Source: an uncultured Coriobacteriaceae bacterium (GTDB taxonomy: Bacteria > Actinomycetota > Coriobacteriia > Coriobacteriales > Eggerthellaceae). From it: a DNA stretch of 64,000 nucleotides. The notes under the pieces are model-generated. The model was not told the DNA's origin and did not search any database. It worked only from the letters and a program-made list of their open reading frames with translations. The stretch spans positions 1 through 64,000 of the forward strand of contig CACXMZ010000002.1 of NCBI GenBank assembly GCA_902768975.1, read 5' to 3'. This document shows, one piece after another, positions 53,001-61,800 of this stretch. Positions within the stretch are counted from its first letter, which is position 1. Every line of letters begins with the position of its first letter. The translations under genes and the position numbers were made by a program.

Positions 53001-53322
53001 AAACTCCTGCTTCAGCAAGCGCACTGGAAAGGTTCAAGCCGCTCTGGCCACCCAGGTTGGGCAGCAGGGCGTCGGGGCGTTCCTTTTCGATGATTTGAGT
53101 CAGGCGCTCCACGTTCAGCGGCTCGATGTATACCGCGTCGGCCGTTTCGGGGTCGGTCATGATGGTGGCAGGGTTGCTGTTTGCCAGCACAATTTCATAA
53201 CCGAGGGCTCGCAGGGCCTTACACGCCTGCGTTCCACTGTAGTCAAATTCGCATGCTTGGCCAATGATAATAGGGCCAGAACCGATGATGAGGACTTTCT
53301 TGATGTCTTCGCGTTTGGGCAT
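50086..53322 (-). CDS. carB: Carbamoyl-phosphate synthase large subunit
   Basis: The 1078-residue enzyme makes carbamoyl phosphate from bicarbonate, ammonia and two ATP. The N-terminal half begins [23 protein letters not shown] and carries ATP-grasp motifs ([30 protein letters not shown]). The second half repeats them ([35 protein letters not shown]). The C-terminal allosteric MGS domain follows (about 935-1078). carA is not next to it in this window. GAAGGG precedes the ATG. Confidence 0.97.
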   Translation of the reverse strand: [1078 protein letters not shown]

Positions 53323-53370
53323 TGCGCGCTACCCTTCTCTTCTACTTTCAACTCTTCTAATTATATGGGT

Positions 53371-53473
53371 GTCTCATTTGGGGACGGAGTAAAAATGAGA
53401 CATTCTTTTTTCAACATACTTCTATCTTCACATTAAGCTTTGTCTCGTTTTTATAACCTCCCCTTTTGAGACA
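53371..53473. repeat. Pair of palindromic GTCTC...GAGAC repeats upstream of carB
   Basis: Units at 53371-53401 and 53442-53473 each begin GTCTC and end GAGAC. The first contains TTTGGGGACGGAGT, the second an inverted CCTCCCC. They resemble the repeat units at 29668 and 30834 in their GGGGAC(GG) core. They occupy the gap between the DUF1508 gene terminator and the carB start. Confidence 0.65.
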
Positions 53474-53491
53474 CTACGTAGGATAAGCAGC

Positions 53492-53517
53492 AAAAAAATG
53501 CCCCGATAAACGGGGCA
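53492..53517 (-). terminator. Intrinsic terminator of the DUF1508 gene
   Basis: The minus strand reads TGCCCCGTTTATCGGGGCA followed by a run of seven T, 5 bases after the DUF1508 stop codon. The opposite strand also has a T run (ATTTTTT), so it may work in both directions. Confidence 0.85.
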
Positions 53518-53522
53518 ATTTT

Positions 53523-53891
53523 TTACAGTGTATTTTCAATAGGACCTTCGGAATTCTTACGGACCGAAGCAATGCCATTCAAACAGCTCTTCTTGGCTTT
53601 ATAGCCTTCGCCCGTGGCAATAACCTGGCCATTGGCCGCCTTCAGACGGAAACGGAATTCGCCCTTGCGGTCCGTGTAGACTTCAAACTTTGGATTGTGT
53701 TCGTGGGCAAAGCCAGAAACCGTTTGGTCTTCAATAGCCGCAATAGGGGCGTTCTTCTTAATACTGTTGATGCCATTCTTTGCGCTTGCAAGTGAAGCAT
53801 ACACCTGCGAAGAAACAATAACTTCGCCGTTGCCAGCTTTAAGGTCAAACTTAACGCCTTTCTTGGCTGCCTTAATTACGAACTTACCCAT
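53523..53891 (-). CDS. DUF1508 (YegP-like) protein, two tandem repeats
   Basis: The 122-residue protein consists of two DUF1508 repeats: KFVIKAAKKGVKFDLKAGNG with VIVSSQVYASLASAKNGINS, and KFEVYTDRKGEFRFRLKAAN with VIATGEGYKAKKSCLNGIAS. YegP-type proteins are small beta-rich cytoplasmic proteins of unclear function. AAGGAG upstream of the ATG. Confidence 0.92.
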   Translation of the reverse strand: MGKFVIKAAKKGVKFDLKAGNGEVIVSSQVYASLASAKNGINSIKKNAPIAAIEDQTVSGFAHEHNPKFEVYTDRKGEFRFRLKAANGQVIATGEGYKAKKSCLNGIASVRKNSEGPIENTL

Positions 53892-53964
53892 ATTTAATCT
53901 CCTTCATAGGGGACTGAAAAAACGCAGGGATTATCATACCTTAAAACCCTGGTTATTCCTTTTT

Positions 53965-54762
53965 TTATTCAAAAGAAAGCGTCATCGGCATAAAGCCTTT
54001 GAGCGTAATCGTGTAGGTGTCGCCCGCTTCGGCAGCGTCGGCCGCCATGAACGAACCCGAAAGAACCACGTCGCCCGCTCGCAGGAAGTCGCCATATTCG
54101 AGCAGCTTATTGGCAAGCCACACCACCGAATTAATGGGCGAGCCCATTACTTCAGCACCAGTAGCCTGGCCAATTACTTCACCGTTCTTTTCCAAGATCA
54201 TGGGAATGACAGCAGGGTCCACTTCTTCGAGCGTTTTGCTCGAACACCCCAACATGAAGCGGCCAGTTCCCGCATTGTCGCAAATGGTGTCGCGCACCGT
54301 AACATTCCAATTCGTAAAGCGCGTGTCGCATACTTCAAAGCAAGGAACGACCTGGCTGGTAGCAGCCACCACGTCTTCAGCTGTTATGGGGCCGGCGTTA
54401 AGGTTGGCGCCCATAATAAAGGCAAGTTCACCTTCAACGATAGGCCAGTTCATTTCCGCACGAACGATGCTGCCACCTTCAGAAACTTGCGTTTCTTCAA
54501 GCAGGTAGCCATAGTCGGGCGAATTGCACTCGAGCATTTTCATCATGCCTTCGCTCGTAATGCCAATCTTGCGCCCTACCACCTGCGCACCGTCTTTAAG
54601 ACGCAGTTCCAAACCTTTTTGCTGGATGGCATAGGCGTCCGCCATGGTAATGACAGGATATTCTTTAGAAAGAAGGGGAATGGGCGTATTGGTGCGCTGA
54701 GCTTCATAAAGCTCTTCGGCAATACGTGCTTGCATTTCTTCGCTTAAACCATAGACAGCCAT
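53965..54762 (-). CDS. 2-keto-4-pentenoate hydratase family protein (MhpD-like)
   Basis: The 265-residue protein matches the fumarylacetoacetase-like hydratase/decarboxylase family: GRKIGITSEGMMKMLECNSPDYGYLL, EGELAFIMG (metal-binding Glu), EVCDTRF and the C-terminal GDVVLSGSFMAA. Family members add water to or decarboxylate 2-keto-enoic acids in aromatic degradation. Two nearby starts (54762 and 54768) are possible; the later ATG has better spacing from AGAG. The pathway is unclear because no other aromatic-degradation genes are nearby. Confidence 0.85.
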   Translation of the reverse strand: MAVYGLSEEMQARIAEELYEAQRTNTPIPLLSKEYPVITMADAYAIQQKGLELRLKDGAQVVGRKIGITSEGMMKMLECNSPDYGYLLEETQVSEGGSIVRAEMNWPIVEGELAFIMGANLNAGPITAEDVVAATSQVVPCFEVCDTRFTNWNVTVRDTICDNAGTGRFMLGCSSKTLEEVDPAVIPMILEKNGEVIGQATGAEVMGSPINSVVWLANKLLEYGDFLRAGDVVLSGSFMAADAAEAGDTYTITLKGFMPMTLSFE

Positions 54763-54788
54763 GTGCATCAACTCTAATACGTAGCGAC

Positions 54789-55496
54789 TTATGACTTCTT
54801 TTTAAAGCCAAAAAGACCTTTTTTCTTCTTTTCGGGGGCAGCGTGCAAAGGGCCACCTTCAGAAGCTTGGGCTGCTTCTTCCTCTGGGGCTTCCTGGCTT
54901 GAAGCTTCCTGCGAAGCAGCCTCCTGTTCAGAAGCGCTGTCTGAAACCGAAGCGCCCGTAGCGCCTTCAGCTGGCGCAGCTTCCGCACCTTCGCCTGCCT
55001 GCAGGTCTGCACCTTCGGCAGCCGAAACTTCGGTGGCCGGAGCTGCGGTTTCGCCTTCAATCTGCTGCTTTAACGCGGCCGCTTCGGCGGCGCGTTGCTG
55101 TTCTTCCTGTGCCAAACGGGTTTCTATAGCCCCTTCAGCACCCCATGCGGGGGGAACCAGGTCGTCGGCCGAAAAACCAGCCGCTACGCGCATGTTAATG
55201 CATTCAGCCAGCGTTTCTTCCAGAAGTTTGCTGCTGCGCTCCTTGGTTTCCTGTTCGAGACGAGCGATATTTTCCAAGTAGAGCTTCGCAGCATTTTCTG
55301 CCGCGACGAAATAATTGTTTGCATCGAGCGAAGCCTGGGCGAGCGAACCAATTTCTTTCGCACTGAGTTTGCGGTTTTCAATTTCCGCCTTCAGCACTTC
55401 GTTTTCGCGCGCCAGAACTTCGTTTTCTTCTGAAATCTGCACCATGAGTTCCAGAAGTTCGCGTCTGTTAAGCTTTTTTAGACTCTTTGCATCCAT
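54789..55496 (-). CDS. Coiled-coil protein with acidic Ala/Glu-rich tail
   Basis: The 235-residue protein has a DNA-repair-like N-terminal region KSLKKLNRRELLELMVQISE followed by a predicted coiled coil (about 20-115). A long low-complexity Ala/Glu/Ser tail then ends in the basic KKKKGLFGFKKKS. The N-terminal pattern LKKLNRRELLE is seen in small Firmicutes/Actinobacteria coiled-coil proteins of unknown function. It follows yerC on the same strand. Confidence 0.6.
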   Translation of the reverse strand: MDAKSLKKLNRRELLELMVQISEENEVLARENEVLKAEIENRKLSAKEIGSLAQASLDANNYFVAAENAAKLYLENIARLEQETKERSSKLLEETLAECINMRVAAGFSADDLVPPAWGAEGAIETRLAQEEQQRAAEAAALKQQIEGETAAPATEVSAAEGADLQAGEGAEAAPAEGATGASVSDSASEQEAASQEASSQEAPEEEAAQASEGGPLHAAPEKKKKGLFGFKKKS

Positions 55497-55565
55497 AGTA
55501 GTCGCGGTTTACGCCGTCTTTCCTTTCATTTCATCCCAGATATTATACACACTAGAAAGACGGGC

Positions 55566-55865
55566 CTACGCCTGGTTGGCATCTTGCGACAGTATCTCCA
55601 GGGCTTTACGGTAACCACCCGCACCATAGTTGAGCGCCTTCGAAACGCGGGCGATGGTGGTTGCCGAAGCACCCGTTGCTTCTTCGATGGCCACATAGGG
55701 TTTACCTGCGTCGAGCATGCGTGCCACCGCAAGGCGCTGGGACGTTTCGCGGATTTCGCGAATGGTGAACAGGTCTTCAAGCAAGCTAAAAGCGGTGTCG
55801 TTGTCTTGCACGCCCGAAAGCACGCTCAAGAGGTCTTCAACTTCTGCAGTCCGTAAATTGCTCAT
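55566..55865 (-). CDS. yerC: YerC/YecD family TrpR-related transcriptional regulator
   Basis: The 99-residue protein matches the TrpR/YerC fold: LLSVLSGVQDNDTAFSLLEDLFTIREIRETSQRL (helical dimer core), then the helix-turn-helix YVAIEEATGASATTIARVSKALNYG. Its ATG follows the cimA TAG immediately (TAGATG), so the two are co-translated. It may regulate this operon or nucleotide/amino acid genes; the effector is unknown. Confidence 0.88.
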   Translation of the reverse strand: MSNLRTAEVEDLLSVLSGVQDNDTAFSLLEDLFTIREIRETSQRLAVARMLDAGKPYVAIEEATGASATTIARVSKALNYGAGGYRKALEILSQDANQA

Positions 55866-57452
55866 CTAGATCCCCATTCTATGTAGGCCGTATTCTATAG
55901 CGTCGACCAGGGCGTTCCACGACGCTTCAATAATGTTTTCGCTCACGCCTACGGTTCCCCAGCTCTGTTCGCCGTTCGACGTGGTAATAACAACGCGGGT
56001 TATAGCATTCGTACCCACGTTTTCGTCCAAAATGCGCACCTTAAAGTCCACCAGTTCCATGCCTGCTATCTGCGGGTACGACTCTTCAATGGCCATGCGC
56101 AGCGCGGTGTCGAGGGCGCCCACGGGGCCCGCACCTTCGCCGGTTGCCACCGTACGTGTTTCGCCCACAATAATCTTGATGGTAGCTTCACTCGCAGCAT
56201 CCTTCGCCCAACAACCTGTGTCTTCGCGGTCGTCCACAATGACGCGGAAGCTTTCGAGCATGAAATGCGGGCGCAGCTTGCCCATATGGCGCAAGATAAG
56301 CAAGTAAAGCGAACCGTCGGCCACTTCGTAGGCATAGCCTTCGGCTTCGCGTTTCTTAATGTCGTCCAGAATGCGCTGGGTAAGCGCTTCGTCATTTTCA
56401 ATATTGAGCCCCATGATTTGGGCTTTGCGCACAAGCGACGCCTTGCCAGACAGTTCGCTTACCACCCAGGTTGCGCTGTTGCCCACCGTGGCAGGGTCAA
56501 CGTGTTCGTAAGCCCCTTCAAGACGTGACTGAGCGCTTGCATGGAGGCCGCCCTTATGCGCAAAGGCGGCGCTGCCCGTATAAGGTGTGCGCGCCGGAAG
56601 CGTAATATTGCAGCTTTCGGCCACAAAGTTTGCCACGCTTGCCAACTGGGAAAGGTCGTCCACGCACTGGTAACCCATCTTCAGCTGAAGGTTGGCAATA
56701 ACCGTAAGCATGTCGGCATTGCCCACGCGTTCACCATAGCCATTCACTGTGCATTGGACTTGCGTTGCCCCTGCCCCCACGGCGTCGAGCGTGTTGGCTA
56801 CCGCACAGCCCGAGTCGTTATGGCAGTGAATGCCCAGTTTCACTTCGGGAAGGGCCTTATGGACCGCAGCGGTAACGGCACCCACGCGTGCGGGAAGCTG
56901 GCCGCCATTCGTTTCACAAAGGCATACGCACGAAGCGCCCGCATTGGCCGCGGTCTGCACCACTTCCAGGGCATAGTCGGCATTTTCGTCGTAGCCGTCG
57001 AAGAAATGTTCGGCATCGAAGATAACTTCGCGCCCCTGAGCCACGCAATAGGCAACCGAGTCAGCCACCATGCGCAGGTTTTCTTCGAGGCTCGTGCGCA
57101 GTGCGGCCTGCACTTGCGAAGCGCTTGCCTTGCCCACAAGCGTAACAACGGGTGCGCCACTTTCGATGAGGGCGGCAAGGCCTGGGTCGGCCTGGGCAAG
57201 CGTGCCCTTATGGCGGGTTGAACCAAAAGCGGCAATGCGTGCGTGCCTTAAGTTCAGCTGCCCTACCCGCTTAAAGAACTCGATGTCCTTGGGGTTAGAG
57301 GTGGGGTAGCCCCCTTCAATAATGTCTATTCCGAAGCGGTCGAGCCGTTCAACAATACGCAGCTTGTCCTCAAGCGAAAGGGCAATGCCAAGGCCCTGCT
57401 CGCCGTCGCGCAAGGTGGTGTCGTAGGTTTCTATGTGCTGAACCTGGGGCAT
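55866..57452 (-). CDS. cimA: (R)-citramalate synthase
   Basis: The 528-residue LeuA-family enzyme condenses pyruvate and acetyl-CoA to citramalate, the threonine-independent route to isoleucine. The catalytic domain has YDTTLRDGEQGLG, EGGYPTSNP and IHCHNDSGCAVANTLDAV. The C-terminal LeuA dimer/regulatory domain starts near residue 400. The length (528) and the motif EGGYPTSNPKD mark CimA rather than LeuA or homocitrate synthase. It follows ilvE by 29 bases. Confidence 0.93.
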   Translation of the reverse strand: MPQVQHIETYDTTLRDGEQGLGIALSLEDKLRIVERLDRFGIDIIEGGYPTSNPKDIEFFKRVGQLNLRHARIAAFGSTRHKGTLAQADPGLAALIESGAPVVTLVGKASASQVQAALRTSLEENLRMVADSVAYCVAQGREVIFDAEHFFDGYDENADYALEVVQTAANAGASCVCLCETNGGQLPARVGAVTAAVHKALPEVKLGIHCHNDSGCAVANTLDAVGAGATQVQCTVNGYGERVGNADMLTVIANLQLKMGYQCVDDLSQLASVANFVAESCNITLPARTPYTGSAAFAHKGGLHASAQSRLEGAYEHVDPATVGNSATWVVSELSGKASLVRKAQIMGLNIENDEALTQRILDDIKKREAEGYAYEVADGSLYLLILRHMGKLRPHFMLESFRVIVDDREDTGCWAKDAASEATIKIIVGETRTVATGEGAGPVGALDTALRMAIEESYPQIAGMELVDFKVRILDENVGTNAITRVVITTSNGEQSWGTVGVSENIIEASWNALVDAIEYGLHRMGI

Positions 57453-57481
57453 AGTGTCCCAAACTCCGGAGCTAGCAGTTG

Positions 57482-58402
57482 CTATGCAACTGGGTACAGC
57501 CAGTCGGCATATTCAGCGTGGTCGCCAGCCGCCATTTCGAAGAAGCGCTCTTGGATGGCTTTCGTAATGGGACCGCGGCCACCGATTTCGCGTTCGTCGA
57601 TGCTGGCCACAGGCGTCACTTCAGCAGCCGTGCCCGTGAAGAACACTTCGTCGGCCATGTAGAGGTCTGAACGCGTGATGCTTTCTTCCACCACGGGAAT
57701 GTCTAGGTCGACCGCGAGCTGAATAATGGAGTCGCGCGTAATGCCCGGCAGGATGCCGTTTGCAAGAGTCGGCGTGGAAATGATGCCGTCGCGCACCATG
57801 AAGATGTTTTCGCCCGTGCCTTCACACACAAAGCCTGCTTCGTTGAGCATGATGGCTTCCGCGTAACCGTGGGCCTTTGCTTCCAGCTTGGCCAGAATGG
57901 AATTCATATAGCTAGCCGTGGCCTTCATGGCAGGCGGGATGGCATTGTTGGAACGTTGGCGCCAAGAACTGGTGCCCACGCTAATGCCTTGTTCGAGAGC
58001 TTCTTCGCCCAGATAGGCACCCCAGGGCCAGACTGCAATCGCGACGTCGACCGGAGCGTCGGTGGGGTCTACGCCCATGGTGCCATAACCACGATAGATA
58101 ATGGGGCGAACATAGCATTCTTCAAGCTTGTTTGCCTTGATGGTGTCAACAATGCCCTTAATAAGGTCTTCGGCAGAATATTCGCAAGGGATCTGGGCAA
58201 TCTTGCAGCCGTTAAGGAGACGTTCCACATGGTCTACCAGACGGAAGACGGCGCTTCCATCTTTACCCTTGTAGCAACGGATGCCTTCAAAGACACCTGA
58301 ACCGTAATGAAGGGAGTGAGACAGGACATGCGTCGTTGCATCTGCCCAAGGAATGAGCTCCCCATTCTTCCAAATAAATTCACCTTCTGTGAGAGCGGCC
58401 AT
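57482..58402 (-). CDS. ilvE: Branched-chain amino acid aminotransferase
   Basis: The 306-residue fold-type IV PLP enzyme transaminates valine, leucine and isoleucine. It has HSLHYGSGVFEGIRCY, RPIIYRGYGTMG, the Schiff-base lysine in AMKATASYMNS, ENIFMVRDG, TGTAAEVTPVASID and GILPGITRDSII. The ATG at 58400-58402 has AAAGGAG upstream. First gene of the ilvE-cimA-yerC group, consistent with branched-chain amino acid synthesis. Confidence 0.95.
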   Translation of the reverse strand: MAALTEGEFIWKNGELIPWADATTHVLSHSLHYGSGVFEGIRCYKGKDGSAVFRLVDHVERLLNGCKIAQIPCEYSAEDLIKGIVDTIKANKLEECYVRPIIYRGYGTMGVDPTDAPVDVAIAVWPWGAYLGEEALEQGISVGTSSWRQRSNNAIPPAMKATASYMNSILAKLEAKAHGYAEAIMLNEAGFVCEGTGENIFMVRDGIISTPTLANGILPGITRDSIIQLAVDLDIPVVEESITRSDLYMADEVFFTGTAAEVTPVASIDEREIGGRGPITKAIQERFFEMAAGDHAEYADWLYPVA

Positions 58403-58424
58403 GTGGGTGCTCCTTTCCTTTTTT

Positions 58425-58447
58425 AGACAATAGAGGCTGCTCGCGGC
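58425..58447 (-). promoter_or_regulatory. Stem-loop in the ilvE leader
   Basis: On the minus strand GGCTGC and GCAGCC form a short stem with loop CGCGA, in the ilvE leader about 25-50 bases before the start. No leader peptide with runs of Ile, Val or Leu codons is seen, so attenuation is not supported. The structure might protect or expose the ribosome site. Confidence 0.35.
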
Positions 58448-58590
58448 AGCCCGTTTTCGTGTCCCGCTATTGTACTCCAAGCAACTAAAGTGTGGCAGTT
58501 TTTCCCTTTAAGCGGTCAAAAGTGTGCAGACTCCGTGAAATGGACCTTTTCGCCACCCTGACAAAAAACGCCACTTTCGACCAGGCGTGA

Positions 58591-58762
58591 GACATATTTG
58601 AGACCTTTTTGCCGAGGTTTTGTTGAGATTTCTGAGGACATATTTGAGACATTTTGGCGACCTTTTTGTGTAGCAATGTGAGGTGTTCTGGAGCGTAAAG
58701 TATGGCCTGGGTTCGGGCAAGAGAAGCACATTACACCGTAGAACACGTCTCGCCCGAACCCA
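58591..58762. repeat. Direct and inverted repeats in the 448-base gap before the surface adhesin
   Basis: GACATATTTGAGAC occurs at 58591-58604 and 58637-58650. Further on, TGGGTTCGGGC (58708-58718) and GCCCGAACCCA (58752-58762) form a perfect 11-bp inverted repeat with a 33-base loop. The rest of 58403-58850 is noncoding on the evidence visible. The region probably holds the promoter and leader of the adhesin gene, though no clear -10/-35 pair stands out. Confidence 0.6.
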
Positions 58763-58850
58763 CAAAATGGAGCCTTCCCCTCAAGGCGGCCCTGGGGGCG
58801 TACGTGTAGGCGCCCCTTGGGCAATTCGTTCATTAAACGAGGAGGAATAT

Positions 58851-61800
58851 ATGCTGAATACGCTCAAGAAACACCTTGCTTCCATACGTTGGGGCTATGT
58901 TCTGTGCACCTTTGGCTTCGCCTTACTGGCGGGGCTATTAGGCGCCGCGCCAGAAATGGCACGAGCGGCCGTCCCGGTTAACTACGGTAACCCGTTTCAA
59001 AATGGCGACTTTCAACCCAGCCCTAACTGGGGTGGCACCAGCAGCGAACCAGGTTATATTCTGCGCGGCGTTGAATTTCGCCTCGATGGCGTGGACCGCG
59101 TGGGGGTTACCAACCATGTTGGCCCCTTCGACTACCCCATTGACCTCGTTCGCAAGGGCCGCGATCAGCTTCATTCCTGGGGTTCCACTGGCTATGGCGA
59201 CTGGGGTTTAAGCGACTTCCGCTTGAAAAACCTTCGCATGACAAACAATTCGCGCGACATCCAATTTAGTGGCATCACCACCGACATAGGCCACTGCGTC
59301 CAGACGAATTTCGACACCACAGTCGACATAGCACGCAACGCCAAGATAAAGCTGTATGAAAACCAGTCCGGTTGGAGTGCCGACGGTTCCACCTACCATG
59401 GGGTCTTTTATCTTATGACTGAAAATACTATCGACCTTCACCTCGACGACGTGTATGGGCCCGACCAAAGCGTGGTGCTCAATCAGCTGTTTTATGCCGA
59501 CTGGGTGGTATATGGCAAGGGCAAGCTTATTAAAGACTCTGCCAATACGGGCATCAGCGAAGGCAACAGCCTCTATAGCCTTGAAGGGGCGGTCTATGGC
59601 ATTTATTCCGACGCAGACCTTTCAAACAAGGTAGGCGAATTTACCACCGACGCAAGTGGCGCTTCGGAAGAGGTCGAGCTTGTGCCTGGCACCTATTACG
59701 TAAAAGAATTGAGCCGCCCGGCAGGCTATGCCCTTTCAAGCGAAGTGAAGGAACTGGTAATCGAAGGGGGCAAAACGACGCAGGTGGCTTTTTCAGACGA
59801 ACCTTGCTACAACGAAGTGGGCCTTGTGGTAGCAAAGATTGACGCAAATACGGGCAAAGGTACACCCCAGGGAAGTGCATCGCTCAAAGACGCCCAATTC
59901 AAAGTGTCGTATTACGCGGGCCTCTACAACGAACAAAACCTCCCCGCTTCGCCCACACGAAGCTGGGTCGTGAAAACGGATGCCAAGGGGGAAGCCAAGC
60001 TGAGCAAAGCGCACAAGGTAAGTGGTGACGACTTCTATCAAAACGGAAGCACCATAGTTTTTCCCCTTGGCACCATTGCTATTGAAGAAATCAAAGCGCC
60101 TACTGGCTATCTTCTTAACACACAGCGCTTTGTGCAAACCATAAGCGACGAAAGCACGGGGGATGCCGCCCTGAATATATACCTACCCCCTTCTATTGCG
60201 AATAATGTTATTCGTGGCGATGTGGCTGTGTATAAGGAAGACCCACAGTTTGCCAACGAAGCTTCAGGTGACGGCAGTTTGGCGGGAGCCATTTTCGAAG
60301 TAGTAAACAACTCGGCCAACCCCGTGCTGAGCCCCGAAGGCCTTGAAGTTCCCAAGGGTGGTGTAGTCTGCAGCATAACAACCGACGAAAAAGGTTTCGC
60401 AAAAACTGGTGGACGCGCACTCCCCTATGGCGACTACTTCCTCCGCGAAGCACAGGCGCCCGAAGGTTATGTTCTGAACAAGAGTTGGAAGTATTCCTTT
60501 TCAATTCGCGAAGAAGGCGAAGTACATACCGCAACACAAAAATGCGTGAATGAACCCATGCGCGGGCGCATTGTCGTTGGAAAAATAGACCGCGAAAATA
60601 AGAGCTATACCGCCCAGGGGAAAGCAACACTTGAAGGTGCTAGCTTTGAAATTACGAATGCGTCGAAGCAAAGCATTTGTGTCGAAGGTGAAGTATATGA
60701 ACCGGGCGCCGTGGTGTGCACCATTACGACTGAAGTGGTTGAAGGCCGTGCGCTTGCCAGTACGCCCGAACGAAGCCTTCCCTATGGCACCTATGTCGTG
60801 CGCGAAGTCGCCCCTTCGAAGGGCTACTTGCTCGACGAAGTTTCGCAGGCATGGCAACAAACGGTGGAAATCCGCAGCGACGGGGCCTTATGCGACCTCA
60901 CGGACGTGGAAGACGCGGTGGCCAACAATGTGATCCGCGCTGACTTTGTCTTCAATAAAGTTGCCGTTCCTTCAATGGAGCGCCTGGCTGGTGTCGCTTT
61001 CAAGATTACGTCTGCCACCACGGGGGAAAGCCACATCATCGTAAGCGACCCCAACGGCGAAGCGGGCACGAAGCTTGTCCCCCACAGCCAGAAGACCAAC
61101 CTGAACGACGAAGCCCTTAATGAAGACGGCAGCATAAGCGAAGAAAAGCTCGACTATGAGGCGGGAGTCTGGTTTGACGGGTCGGAAGAAAAAGCCAGTT
61201 TGAGCGACGAACGGGGTGCCCTTCCCTACGACACATACATTGTTACGGAACTTCCCGTTGAAGCAAATAAGGGCATGAAGCTAGTTGAGTTTACCGTGAA
61301 CGTGTACCGCGAGGGAATGATTAATGGTGGAACGGTTGACGACGAGGGGCCCGAGCCAGAGCCGGAACCTGAGCCTGAACCAGAACCCGAGCCGGAGCCT
61401 GAACCCGAACCTGAACCTGAACCTGAGCCTGAGCCAGAACCGGAACCCGAACCCACGCAGCCTTCCATTGGAACTACGGCCACCGACAAAGCCACTGGTT
61501 CACACTTCACACTGCCGAGCAAAGAAACGGTTTTGGTAGACAAGGTCGAATACGAAAACTTTACGGTGGGCAAAACCTACACCATGCACGGGCGCGCCAT
61601 GAATGCGGCTTCCGGGGAAGAGCTTGGCATTGAAGCTACGAAAAGCTTTATTGCAGAAGAAAGTTCAGGCAGTGTAGAACTTGAATTCCCAGCCGATACA
61701 AGCGCGCTGGCGGGCACTTCGATTGTCTTTTTTGAAGACGCCTACGAAGGTGAAAATATCAAAGACAAGCCAGAACCAATTGCGAGCCACCGGGACTTGA

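Noticed and set aside
52306-53436. A 376-codon open frame opposite carB
   Set aside because: Antisense shadow of carB; composition (His, Arg, Phe rich) matches the other shadows.
58403-58500. Amino-acid attenuator or T-box before ilvE
   Set aside because: No leader peptide with Ile, Val or Leu codon runs and no T-box consensus (AGGGTGGnACCGCG) is seen; only a small stem-loop is present.
61350-61455. Short tandem repeats as a CRISPR array
   Set aside because: The repeats are in-frame Pro-Glu codons inside a surface protein with no spacers; no cas genes occur in the window.
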